This document shows positions 1-8,546 of a DNA stretch of 52,787 bases, in pieces. Position 1 is the stretch's first letter; each line of letters opens with the position of its first letter. A program made the position numbers and the translations under genes. A model generated the notes under the pieces. It saw nothing but the letters and a program-made list of their open reading frames with translations, was not told the origin of the DNA and searched no databases. Source of the DNA: Pseudomonas fuscovaginae SE-1. Its GTDB lineage: Bacteria > Pseudomonadota > Gammaproteobacteria > Pseudomonadales > Pseudomonadaceae. The stretch is taken from contig NZ_AQOH01000004.1 of the NCBI RefSeq assembly GCF_000364705.1, forward strand, positions 1 through 52,787, in the 5' to 3' direction.

Positions 1-68
1 TCAACGCAAGCCGGTAGCGGCAGCCCAGCCGGGCGCGCGCCGTCACAAATCAGCAGGTGTGCGGCCAT
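1..68 (-). CDS. 5' end of an unidentified gene, cut by the window edge
   Basis: An ATG at 68-66 follows the stop of the upstream asparagine synthetase by one base (TGATATG). The frame stays open for 22 codons to the window edge, reading MAAHLLICDGARPAGLPLPA and two more residues. The position suggests it is the next gene of the polysaccharide operon and translationally coupled to asnB. Too little is visible to name a family; a glycosyltransferase would be usual here, but that is only a guess. Confidence 0.5.
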   Translation of the reverse strand, partial: MAAHLLICDGARPAGLPLPACV

Positions 69-69
69 A

Positions 70-2043
70 TCAGCACTTCCCCCACCCGTTCGGCGCGTCG
101 ATCCAGCGGTCGTACCAGCCGGCCAGGTTATACAGGGCCCACAGATTGGTACCGTAGTCGCCCCGGCCGCTGCGGTGGGCTTCGAACAACTGACGAACGT
201 AGCCGGGATTGAACCAGCCCCTCTGGAACAGAGCACACCGGTTGATTTCGTGCTCCACCCGACGGCCGAACTCGCCCTTCAACCAATGCGCCACCGGGGC
301 GCCAAAACCCACCTTGGGCCGGTCGATGACCCGGTCGGGAATCAGCCCGCGCACGGCATCCTTGAACAATGACTTGGGCCGCCCACCTTCCAGCTTCCAG
401 GCCTCCGGCAAGCCGTAGGCTGCCTCGACCAGGCGATGATCGAGAAACGGCACACGCGCCTCCAACGAGTGCGCCATGGTCATCTTGTCCACGCGCATCA
501 GCAGCAGCTCGGGCAAGCGATAGCTGAGTTCCAGCTGGGTCATACGACGCAACTGCTCGGTATCCCCGGCCGGCAGCAGGGACGCCGCTGCGGCCATCAC
601 CGCGTTGCTGTCGGCCACACGCAGCGCACTGTCATCCAGCGGCCCGACGCTACCTGTCCAGTCAATGGCGCCCTTGTCGAGCAAGGCGTTCTTCTGGATT
701 TCCCAGAAGGTCGCCGCCCCTCCCCAGAAGCACTCCTTGTCGCGACTGGCGCGAATCAGGAAGTCCAGTCCCGAGGCACGGGCCAAACCGTCACGCCCGA
801 CGTGTTCGGCCAACCAGCCAGCACCTCGGCGAACCGCACCTGGTAGTTGACTGTAGGGCTTCCAGAAGCGCCGATGAAGGTTCAGATAACGCAGATAGCC
901 GTTGTAGCCGGCAAACAGTTCATCGGCGCCCTCACCCACCAGTACCGCCTTGACCTGGCCGGCGGCCAGCTTGGAAACATGGTAGAGCGGCACGCAGACC
1001 CAGTCGGCCAGCGGCTCATCCTGGTGATAGAGAACATCGGCCCAGGACTCCTCGAAAGACTGCTGGGTGACCAAAACTTCTTGGTGCTCGGCACCGAAGT
1101 GCCGGGCCATGTCACGGGCATATTCGCGTTCGTCCATGTCCGAAAAGCCGTCATAGCCCACCGAAAAGGAATGCACCGGCCCGCTCGCCTGCGCCGCCAT
1201 GCCAGCCAGCAGCGAGGTGGAGTCCACGCCCCCGGAGAGCAATACACCGACCGGCACATCGGCAGTCATATGCTCGACCACCGCCTCATCGAAGCTCGCG
1301 CGAATACTGCGCACCGCCTCAGCGCGCCCAACCGGCTGCACCGGGGCATGCAGCGCCGGATGCCAGTAACGCGTAAACGTAATGCGGCCATCGTCACCCA
1401 CCTGTAGATAACAGCCGGGAGGCAGCTTCTGGATACCGCGAAACATCGTCAGCGGCGCGGGCGCGACCATGCCGCTGAGGTAGTGGTACATCGCGCTCGG
1501 ATCAATGTCGCGCGCCACGTCAGGTACCTGAAGGATCGCCTTGATTTCCGAAGCGAACAGCAGCCGCCCGCCACTGGCGTGCAGGTAGAGCGGCTTGATG
1601 CCAACCCGGTCGCGCCCCAGAAACAGCAGACGGCGCCGGTTATCCCACAAAGCGATGGCGAACATGCCGCGCAAGCGTGACAGCAGGCCCTCCCAGCCCC
1701 ATGCCCGATAACCATGGACCAGTACCTCGGTATCCGAATGCGCGGTACGAAAGACATACCCCGCGCCTTCGAGCTCACGGCGCAGCGCAACATGGTTGTA
1801 GATCTCTCCATTGAAGACGACGACCACGGACTGCCCTGCATCCGCCATAGGCTGCGTGGAAGTCACGTCCAGATCGACGATAGACAGGCGTCGGTGCCCC
1901 AGGCCCAGACGCCTGGAAGCATCGATCCATAGCCCGGCCGCATCCGGCCCGCGATGATGCAGGCTATCGCGCATGCAGGTCAGCAGCGTATCGGAAACCG
2001 CTGTCCCTCCTTGCGCAACGAACACTCCGCAAATTCCACACAT
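70..2043 (-). CDS. asnB: AsnB-type glutamine-hydrolysing amidotransferase (first of two)
   Basis: A 657-residue class II glutamine amidotransferase of the asparagine synthetase B family. Removal of Met1 leaves Cys2 (MCGICGVF) as the glutaminase nucleophile. The N-terminal GATase domain spans about 2-210, with HHRGPD at 29-34 and FNGEIYNH at 77-84. The ATP-pyrophosphatase domain follows, with the PP-loop SGGVDS at 270-275. Family members either make asparagine or, in polysaccharide clusters, amidate uronic acids (WbpS-like). Its place at the end of a glycan operon containing wecB/wecC favours sugar amidation, but this is inference. It starts 24 bases after the stop of a second AsnB paralogue and the gene at the window edge follows one base later, so it is co-transcribed with both. 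Confidence 0.9.
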   Translation of the reverse strand: MCGICGVFVAQGGTAVSDTLLTCMRDSLHHRGPDAAGLWIDASRRLGLGHRRLSIVDLDVTSTQPMADAGQSVVVVFNGEIYNHVALRRELEGAGYVFRTAHSDTEVLVHGYRAWGWEGLLSRLRGMFAIALWDNRRRLLFLGRDRVGIKPLYLHASGGRLLFASEIKAILQVPDVARDIDPSAMYHYLSGMVAPAPLTMFRGIQKLPPGCYLQVGDDGRITFTRYWHPALHAPVQPVGRAEAVRSIRASFDEAVVEHMTADVPVGVLLSGGVDSTSLLAGMAAQASGPVHSFSVGYDGFSDMDEREYARDMARHFGAEHQEVLVTQQSFEESWADVLYHQDEPLADWVCVPLYHVSKLAAGQVKAVLVGEGADELFAGYNGYLRYLNLHRRFWKPYSQLPGAVRRGAGWLAEHVGRDGLARASGLDFLIRASRDKECFWGGAATFWEIQKNALLDKGAIDWTGSVGPLDDSALRVADSNAVMAAAASLLPAGDTEQLRRMTQLELSYRLPELLLMRVDKMTMAHSLEARVPFLDHRLVEAAYGLPEAWKLEGGRPKSLFKDAVRGLIPDRVIDRPKVGFGAPVAHWLKGEFGRRVEHEINRCALFQRGWFNPGYVRQLFEAHRSGRGDYGTNLWALYNLAGWYDRWIDAPNGWGKC

Positions 2044-2067
2044 GCTCTCAGGCTCTCGCAGACGACA

Positions 2068-4065
2068 TCAGAAACAATCGACGCGCCCCTCGATCCAGGA
2101 CTCGTGCCAGAGCACGGCATTGAGCACGGTCCACAGGTGGAAGCTGTATCCACCACCGCTGCCCATCTGGTGCTTCAGCATGTCGCGGAAGTAGTCGTTG
2201 TCGAAGAAACCATCGCGCACCAGGCGCGAACGCTCGAATGCGGCCATACAGCGACGACCGAAGTCGTCCTGCTTGAACCAGGCCTCCATCGGCGCACCGA
2301 AGCCCTGTTTCTTGCGGTAGATCATGTCGTGGTCGAGGTAGGGCTCGGCAGCCTTCTTCAGCACGTGCTTGCCCACACCGTCACGCAGTTTGTGCCGTGG
2401 GTGCAGGGTGCGGGCAAACTCAATGACATCGTGATCGAGGAACGGTGTACGAGCCTCGATGGAGTGCGCCATGGTCAGTTTGTCCACGCGCATCAAAAGG
2501 TGCTCGGGCAGACGCAGCTTCATTTCCAGGTAGGGGATTTTCTGTAGCACATCGGGCTGCAGCAACTTGCCCTTGATCTGCGACATGTAGTACTCCACCA
2601 CTGCATGACTGTCGGTATTGCGATGGGAATCGGGCAACAGGCCCTCGACCGGACAATCGATCTGGCTGGCGAACACTTCAGTGTTTGGTGTCAACTGATC
2701 GCGCATGCCGCCCCACCAGCACACCGCGCCCCCCCAGAACAGCTCCTGGCCAGCACGAGCGCGCTTCTGGATTTCCTTGTCCTCGGTGGTCACTGCAGGC
2801 AATAGCGCCCGCGGCTGCGAGATAAAGCGCCGCCACCAAGGGATACCACCACCGGGCAGTGCCGGGCCATACATGTTCACGGCCTTGTCGCGGTAGTGGT
2901 CGCACCACCAGTAACCGAGGAAATTCTCGTCCGCACCTTCACCGACCTGAACCACGGTGGTGCCGTTGTCACGCACCAGCTTGGACAGGAAATACAACGG
3001 GATACACACGTTGTCGGCGATCGGTTCGTCCTGCAGGCGTACCATCTCGGGCAGGAAGTCCTGGGCGTCGCGGTGGTTGATCGACATCTCGTGATGCTCG
3101 GTGCGATAGCGCTCGGCAACGCGGCGGGCGAACTTGAATTCGTTGGTCTCCTCCTCGCCATCGTAGCCAATGGAAAAGGTCCGCACCGGGGCGCTGCTCA
3201 GCTCGCTCATCAGGGCCACGTTGAGGCTGGAGTCCACGCCACCGGAAAGCAGCACGCCAAACGGGACGTCCGAGACCATGCGGCGCTCGACGGACTGGCG
3301 CAGCAGGCTGGTCATTTCTGCCACGGCCTGTTCATCGCTGCGCTCGATAATGTCCGAGGCGCTGGGGATGCAGTCCCAGTACTTGTGTGCCTTGGCCTTG
3401 CCGCTGGCATCGATGGTCATGCGATGACCGGCGGGCAGTTTGAAGATGCCCTTGAACAAGGTCAGCGGCGCCGGGGTCACGATAAAGGTCAGATAGTGCG
3501 AGAACGCCGTAGGATCCATTTGTGGCGATACCGCCGGATGGCCGAACAGGGCGCGGATTTCCGAGGCGAACAGCCATTCACCGGCGCTGGTACGGCTGAA
3601 GTACAAAGGCTTCTTGCCAGCCCGGTCACGGGCCAGGTGCAGCACCGGAGCGTTGGGGTTGCGCGCGTCATAGATGGCGAAGGCAAACATGCCATGCAGT
3701 TTCTGTACACAATCGATACCCCACACTTCGTAGGCACGCAGCAGTACCTCGGTATCGGAATGATCGGTACGCCAGGCGAACGGCCGGATCGCGTGGATTT
3801 CACGACGCAACTGAACATGGTTATAGATCTCGCCGTTGAAGCTCAGCACCACCGTGGCGTCTTCGTTGGCCATCGGCTGCGTGGCAGCGGTGGACAAGTC
3901 GATGATGGACAGCCGGCGATGCCCCAGTACGCAACGCTCCTGCCGCTCCCGCCAGATCCCTGCGCCATCCGGACCACGATGCAACATGCGGTCACGCATG
4001 TTGATCAACGTCTGGTCATCGCAAACCCTTGCCTGCGGATTGAAGGCGCCCGTAATTCCACACAT
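2068..4065 (-). CDS. asnB: AsnB-type glutamine-hydrolysing amidotransferase (second of two)
   Basis: A 665-residue paralogue of the preceding AsnB protein with the same layout: Cys2 (MCGITGAF), RGPDGAG at 30-36, FNGEIYNH at 77-84, and the PP-loop SGGVDS at 274-279 in an asparagine synthase domain running to the C-terminus. Both copies keep the catalytic residues, so neither looks decayed. The two clearly differ in sequence, including right after the PP-loop (STSLL versus SSLNV), so they probably have different acceptors rather than being a recent duplication. The start lies 10 bases after the stop of the methyltransferase/coiled-coil gene. Likely role: transfer of glutamine amide nitrogen to a carboxyl group of a sugar nucleotide or growing glycan; free asparagine synthesis cannot be excluded. 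Confidence 0.9.
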   Translation of the reverse strand: MCGITGAFNPQARVCDDQTLINMRDRMLHRGPDGAGIWRERQERCVLGHRRLSIIDLSTAATQPMANEDATVVLSFNGEIYNHVQLRREIHAIRPFAWRTDHSDTEVLLRAYEVWGIDCVQKLHGMFAFAIYDARNPNAPVLHLARDRAGKKPLYFSRTSAGEWLFASEIRALFGHPAVSPQMDPTAFSHYLTFIVTPAPLTLFKGIFKLPAGHRMTIDASGKAKAHKYWDCIPSASDIIERSDEQAVAEMTSLLRQSVERRMVSDVPFGVLLSGGVDSSLNVALMSELSSAPVRTFSIGYDGEEETNEFKFARRVAERYRTEHHEMSINHRDAQDFLPEMVRLQDEPIADNVCIPLYFLSKLVRDNGTTVVQVGEGADENFLGYWWCDHYRDKAVNMYGPALPGGGIPWWRRFISQPRALLPAVTTEDKEIQKRARAGQELFWGGAVCWWGGMRDQLTPNTEVFASQIDCPVEGLLPDSHRNTDSHAVVEYYMSQIKGKLLQPDVLQKIPYLEMKLRLPEHLLMRVDKLTMAHSIEARTPFLDHDVIEFARTLHPRHKLRDGVGKHVLKKAAEPYLDHDMIYRKKQGFGAPMEAWFKQDDFGRRCMAAFERSRLVRDGFFDNDYFRDMLKHQMGSGGGYSFHLWTVLNAVLWHESWIEGRVDCF

Positions 4066-4075
4066 TCGACTGTTC

Positions 4076-5770
4076 TCAGTGTTCGTTGTTGTTAAAGGGG
4101 TCCTGCTCGCGGCGCAAAAGCCTGGCCAGCAGGCCTGTGAGCCGGTAACGCCGGCTGTGCTTGAACCGTTGCACCTGCGCCGTCAGTGTGGCGTGCTTGT
4201 CGGCCATCACCTCCAACTGCCGGCTGAGCTGCCGGACCTGTTCGACGTGTTCGCTCAGTGCGAGATCGCGCTGACTCAGCTCATCCTCCGCGCGCGCCAG
4301 AGCCTGACGTGCGTCACCGAGCTCGCGTTCACGCTCGGTGGCATGGGCGGTTTCCTGGGCGATCACCTCGGCCATCCGGTTCAGTTGCTCGTTTCTGTGC
4401 AGCAGTTCGTCCTGCAGCGCCTGCTGCAACTGTGCTGACTGCTCCCGGTGCGAGTGGGCACCGAGCGATTCCCGATCAAGCTCCTCGGCGGCCCGGCGGG
4501 CCTCTTCCTGCAACTGCCGCACGCGCTGGTTCAGCTCGCTTATTTGCGCAGCGGTACCGACCTGGGCCATGGGCTCGGCCTGGGCCAGCAGGTCGGCACG
4601 GCGCTGTTGGGCAAGGGAGCGCTTGTGCCCGGCCAATGCCACGGCATCTTCCTGACGGCATGCCACGACGAAGAGGATCGGCGCAGTCAGCGAGAAGCGC
4701 TCAAGCAACGAAACGGCGGGGCCGATGGCATTGAGCAGGGCACGCGTCGAAGTCGGCAGTTCCTGCGTCTGGCCACGCCCGACCAGCAGGTCGGCGGCAC
4801 CGCGGTGACGGCCGAGCATGTAGGCGGCCAGTTCAGGCAGGCTCATGCCGTACTGCCCGTCCATGTAGAGCAGGTCGAATCCGCAACGCGCCAACAGGCA
4901 ACGTACCTGCTCTGGCCCAAACAGGTTGATATGCCCGGGCGTATCGTAGCCGCCGTGCACCACGCTGCAGTCACCACGCTGGACACGTAGCAGGGGTGAA
5001 TCGAGATTGGGGATGGTGAAGGCCAGGACACCCTTTTCGGCCAGCAACTGGTGGCAGCTACGCAACATCTGCGCCGGATCGACCATGTGTTCCAGCGACT
5101 CCCAGAAGCTGATCAGGTCGAAGCGCCCCTCGGGGGTCTGCTCGTCATGCAGCACCTGCAACCCGGCTTGCTGGCAGAGCTTCAGGCACTCGCGCGAAGA
5201 CTCCACACCCAGTCCTTCGAACCCATGCTCGCGAGCGGCGACCAGCGAATTGCCCAGGCCACAGCCCATATCCAGATAACGCAGCCCCTGGCGTTGCTCG
5301 AACAACACGCCAAGGCGAGTGAAATAATCATTGAAACGAGCCAGATCAGCCTGCTGATTCTCTGCCGACAGGCGTTTCTGAAAGGAGCGCTGCAGCACAT
5401 CCAGCGCCTGCGGACACTGGGCGAAGAACCGCTCGAAAAGGCGGGCATCGACCTTCAGCGGTACATGCCAGCAGCCGCACTGACCACACTCTTCATAGTC
5501 GTAACCATCGTAGGACTGAAAAATCGGCCGCTGATTCTGCTCCGAGCCACAGGCCGGACAGCCCCGCGCCTGCAACTGCCCGATAAGCGGGCGGCCGGAG
5601 CGGTTCCACCACTGTACAGCCTCGCCCCAGTCGGACTGGCTCATGGTGCTGAACGGCGTTCCAATGGCCATGCGCGGGGCACTGGCCTCATCGTCTGGCT
5701 GGGTAGTCAGGGCGACGATCAGGCGGGCGAGGTCACCCGCCAGGTCTCCGGCGGTCTGGTCAATCGACAT
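4076..5770 (-). CDS. SAM-dependent methyltransferase with zinc ribbon and C-terminal coiled coil
   Basis: A 564-residue multidomain protein. Cys71, Cys74, Cys95 and Cys98 (CPAC...CGQC) form a zinc-ribbon-like element. A class I Rossmann methyltransferase follows, with motif I YLDMGCGLGNS at 165-175. Residues about 408-537 are a long, charged, alanine/leucine/glutamine-rich heptad region predicted as coiled coil. The tail (about 537-557) is basic and amphipathic (SRRYRLTGLLARLLRR), suited to membrane contact. This layout recalls WbdD, the O9a chain terminator in which a methyltransferase/kinase is joined to a coiled-coil ruler, although no kinase domain is seen here. In an operon with an ABC exporter, chain capping and length control is the favoured role (inference). 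It lies 24 bases downstream of a second methyltransferase gene. Confidence 0.8.
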   Translation of the reverse strand: MSIDQTAGDLAGDLARLIVALTTQPDDEASAPRMAIGTPFSTMSQSDWGEAVQWWNRSGRPLIGQLQARGCPACGSEQNQRPIFQSYDGYDYEECGQCGCWHVPLKVDARLFERFFAQCPQALDVLQRSFQKRLSAENQQADLARFNDYFTRLGVLFEQRQGLRYLDMGCGLGNSLVAAREHGFEGLGVESSRECLKLCQQAGLQVLHDEQTPEGRFDLISFWESLEHMVDPAQMLRSCHQLLAEKGVLAFTIPNLDSPLLRVQRGDCSVVHGGYDTPGHINLFGPEQVRCLLARCGFDLLYMDGQYGMSLPELAAYMLGRHRGAADLLVGRGQTQELPTSTRALLNAIGPAVSLLERFSLTAPILFVVACRQEDAVALAGHKRSLAQQRRADLLAQAEPMAQVGTAAQISELNQRVRQLQEEARRAAEELDRESLGAHSHREQSAQLQQALQDELLHRNEQLNRMAEVIAQETAHATERERELGDARQALARAEDELSQRDLALSEHVEQVRQLSRQLEVMADKHATLTAQVQRFKHSRRYRLTGLLARLLRREQDPFNNNEH

Positions 5771-5794
5771 AGATGGTTCGGCCCTCGGCAGTCA

Positions 5795-6640
5795 TTAACC
5801 GATCACTTCGGCGGTACCAGCACGCGCCGAGTAAATCAGAAGTTCGCGCTGGGTCGGGTCCGCCAGCATGGCCTGGTAGTTCTCCAGATCGGTGCCCACC
5901 AGCTCGGTGAGGCCGTAGATACTGTAGTTGAACGCCTCGGACTCCAGTACGCGGAAATCCGAAGCCTGCAACATCCACTCGATCTCGCTGGCGGTGTATT
6001 CGCGGTGGTGTCCCTCGAACGGCAGCTCGGTGGCGAACTGGCTCTGGATCGGCGGATGGATCGACTGCCCGCGGGCCAGCTTCTGGCGGTTGTAGATGTA
6101 GGCCAGGTTCGGCGTGTCGAGCACCAGCAGGCCGTCGGCAACCAGCGAGCGATGAAGATCCTGGAGTAACAGGCGCGGAGTATGCGGCACATGCTCGATC
6201 ACACCCATGAGCACCACCGCATCATAACCACCATCGGGTTTGAAGTCGGCGAAGTTCTGCACCCGTACGCCCTGTTCGAGCAGTAAACGCTGGTTATCCT
6301 CGAAGCAGGAACCATAACTGTCATAGGAGTCCAGTGCAGTCACCTGATAACCGGCCTGCGCCAGCATCAGCGAGCAGTTACCGAAATAGGCTCCGAAGTC
6401 CAGCACGCGAGCCCCGGGGGCCACGTGCTGGCGCAGCATACGCAACGCACGAACCATGCGGATCGAACTCAGGTTGATGTAGTTGCACCAGTTGAACCCC
6501 TTGAGGCCCGGGGAGTGGGCTTCGAGAGCCGTATAGTCCTTGCCGTCGATGCAGGCCATCACCTGCTGCGCAGCTTGGTCGGCGATGGCGAACTCAGAGG
6601 CGAAGTCGCGCTTTAACTCCTCGGTGAAACTCAGCTTCAT
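5795..6640 (-). CDS. SAM-dependent methyltransferase
   Basis: A 281-residue class I methyltransferase. Motif I is RVLDFGAYFGN at 78-88, followed by an acidic end of strand 2 (TALDSYD) and a motif similar to post-I/II (YDAVVLMGVIEHVPH) where the EHVPH segment is typical of O-methyltransferases of the UbiG/class 11 type. No membrane segment or signal is present, so it should act in the cytoplasm on a sugar nucleotide or lipid-linked glycan. Its ATG overlaps the stop of a 55-codon ORF upstream (GCATGA), with GAAGG as ribosome binding site. Substrate cannot be read from the sequence. Confidence 0.8.
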   Translation of the reverse strand: MKLSFTEELKRDFASEFAIADQAAQQVMACIDGKDYTALEAHSPGLKGFNWCNYINLSSIRMVRALRMLRQHVAPGARVLDFGAYFGNCSLMLAQAGYQVTALDSYDSYGSCFEDNQRLLLEQGVRVQNFADFKPDGGYDAVVLMGVIEHVPHTPRLLLQDLHRSLVADGLLVLDTPNLAYIYNRQKLARGQSIHPPIQSQFATELPFEGHHREYTASEIEWMLQASDFRVLESEAFNYSIYGLTELVGTDLENYQAMLADPTQRELLIYSARAGTAEVIG

Positions 6641-6804
6641 GCTTTGACCTTCTTGATGATCGGCCCCCGGCTCTCATTCGCCAGCGTACCCCGTCCGACA
6701 CAGTGCACCTCACTTGTGACAACGGCCTTGTGCTCCAGCCATTGCGGATACTCGGCAGCACGGCGAGGGGTCTGGCCCAGGAGGATGTTGGTTGTGTTCG
6801 TCAT
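6637..6804 (-). CDS. small 55-residue ORF coupled at both ends
   Basis: An ATG at 6804 overlaps the TGA of wzt (ATGA) and is preceded by GGAG with five bases of spacing. The frame runs 55 codons and its TGA overlaps the ATG of the downstream methyltransferase, again as ATGA. About 40 of 55 third positions are G or C, as expected for coding sequence here. The product begins MTNTTNILLGQTPRRAAEYP and ends in a basic GPIIKKVKA tail. There is one cysteine (Cys35) and no membrane segment. I do not recognise it. It could be a small regulatory or scaffold protein, a peptide substrate, or the remnant of a larger gene whose reading frame has kept the couplings. Without it there would be a 160-base hole in an otherwise gapless part of the operon. 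Confidence 0.6.
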   Translation of the reverse strand: MTNTTNILLGQTPRRAAEYPQWLEHKAVVTSEVHCVGRGTLANESRGPIIKKVKA

Positions 6805-8546
6805 GCCGGCTCCGTGCAGGCACTGTGCGCTGTTACATGCATCGACAGCAGGGTATTGGCCCCGGCGAACTTGCCGCCGTTGCCATTGACGTTGAACTCG
6901 ATGCCGCGGTTGTAGGCGAAATACACGTCATCGTTGATAGAAAAGAAACGGCCGTCGTTGTTCTCGAAGTAGCCGGGGCGCACGGCGAACACCGTCAGGG
7001 TAAAGGTTCCCAGCCCGAGCTTGAGGTTGGAGCAGTCGAAGCTTACCTCCCCTTCGCCATCGACAATGTCAATGGCGCCGGCAGTCAGACGGGCGATATC
7101 GGTGACCCCGTCGCGGTGCACGGCAAAAAGGAACTCCACCGGCAACGGTCCGCTGCCTGGCTCGACCCGATAGCGGGCACGTACACCGAGGGGCTCACCG
7201 GCGTCGAAGACGAACCGACTGACTCCGTCGCGGCCATACAACTCGATATCTTCCAGCCATATGCGACCAGAACCATGCAGATTGGATTGAGGCGCCAGCT
7301 GGGTGGTTGGCGCTTGCATCTCACTGCGCGCATGCGGCCACGCCAATGGCACGCCCTGCCCGTTACTCGCGGTGAGCGGCTGGGCGGCGACGAGTACCAG
7401 TTCCGCACGCACCTCACAGTTGTCCTTGAACCAGAGCTCACACAGCAAGGTATTGTCTTCGGTTGCGGCATAGTCGACCTCAATCCTCAGCGCGCCCTCG
7501 CCGGCCTGGCGAATACGCTGCTGGCTGAGGTCCAGCACCAGGCGGCAGCGCTTGACCGCGCTGCCATCAGCCAGGATGCGCAGTCCTGCTTCGCCGGCGA
7601 TATGTTCAAAGCCCGAAGACGGTTCAAACAGCGCGTCGCCTTCCTGCATGAGATACTCACCGAGCACCTGCTCACCGTCGAGTACACGCACCGCACGAAT
7701 CAGCAACTGCCCACGTGCAGGCGTCTGATCGGCGCTCGACAACTCCAGCACGCACAAGCCTGCCTGGCGGGTGGCCAAGGCCTTGGTACGCAGGCGGGCC
7801 TCTTCCTGCAGGCGTACCGAATGTTCATAGGCGCGGATCACGTCATCGCTACGGCCATCCAGCAACACGGTGCCGCGGTCCATCCAGATCATGCGGCTGC
7901 ACAGCTTCGAAGCCGAATACACATCATGGGAAACCAGCAACACGGTGGTGCCGCTCTCCTCTGTCATCTCGCGGATGCGTTCGAAGCTCTTGTTGGCGAA
8001 ATAGGCATCGCCCACACCAAGAATCTCATCGAGTACCAGCAGTTCAGGGGAAATGGCAGTCGAGGTGGCGAACATCAGTCGCGCCATCATGCCGCTCGAA
8101 TAGGTTTTCACCGGCTGATCGATGTATTCCTCGAGTTCGGAGAAGGCAATGATTTCCTCGACCTTGCGATTGGCCTTCTCGCCCGTTACCGCCAGGTGCG
8201 CCAGATAGGCCAGGGCATTCTCGCGGCCAGTGAAATCGGGATGGAAGCCGGTGCCGATCTGCAACAGCGCATGAGCACCCTGGCTGACCTCGAAGCGGCC
8301 CTCGGTGGGTTGCGTCACCCCGGTAATCAGCCGCAGAAGCGTGCTCTTGCCCGCGCCGTTGCGCCCAATGAACGCCACTTTCTCACCCTTGCGGATGGTG
8401 AGGTTGACATCGCGGATGGCCCAGTGCTCCTGGTAGGCGTCGGCACGGCGCAGCAGCCCCATCATGTCGAGGAAGCGGTAGTGAGGCTTTGCGTAAAGCT
8501 TGTACAGTTTGGACAGGCCTTCGGCGTGGATGATTACATCACTCAT
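6801..8546 (-). CDS. wzt: ABC transporter ATP-binding protein for polysaccharide export, with large C-terminal extension
   Basis: A 581-residue Wzt-type ATPase. Walker A is GRNGAGKST at 61-69, the signature is YSSGMMARL at 149-157, Walker B is LLVLDE at 169-174 and the switch histidine is His207. The ATPase ends near 240. Beyond it lie two beta-rich parts: about 262-390, and a Wzt_C-like domain about 425-555 (LEDIELYGRDG...FDAGEPLGVRARY). In O9a-type systems the C-terminal domain recognises the capped glycan end before export. The total is longer than the usual 400-470 residues, so the middle part is probably an extra domain. I chose ATG 8546 (MSDVIIHAEG) because it overlaps the end of wzm by eight bases; a longer frame from 8585 would add 13 unconvincing residues. 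Confidence 0.9.
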   Translation of the reverse strand: MSDVIIHAEGLSKLYKLYAKPHYRFLDMMGLLRRADAYQEHWAIRDVNLTIRKGEKVAFIGRNGAGKSTLLRLITGVTQPTEGRFEVSQGAHALLQIGTGFHPDFTGRENALAYLAHLAVTGEKANRKVEEIIAFSELEEYIDQPVKTYSSGMMARLMFATSTAISPELLVLDEILGVGDAYFANKSFERIREMTEESGTTVLLVSHDVYSASKLCSRMIWMDRGTVLLDGRSDDVIRAYEHSVRLQEEARLRTKALATRQAGLCVLELSSADQTPARGQLLIRAVRVLDGEQVLGEYLMQEGDALFEPSSGFEHIAGEAGLRILADGSAVKRCRLVLDLSQQRIRQAGEGALRIEVDYAATEDNTLLCELWFKDNCEVRAELVLVAAQPLTASNGQGVPLAWPHARSEMQAPTTQLAPQSNLHGSGRIWLEDIELYGRDGVSRFVFDAGEPLGVRARYRVEPGSGPLPVEFLFAVHRDGVTDIARLTAGAIDIVDGEGEVSFDCSNLKLGLGTFTLTVFAVRPGYFENNDGRFFSINDDVYFAYNRGIEFNVNGNGGKFAGANTLLSMHVTAHSACTEPA

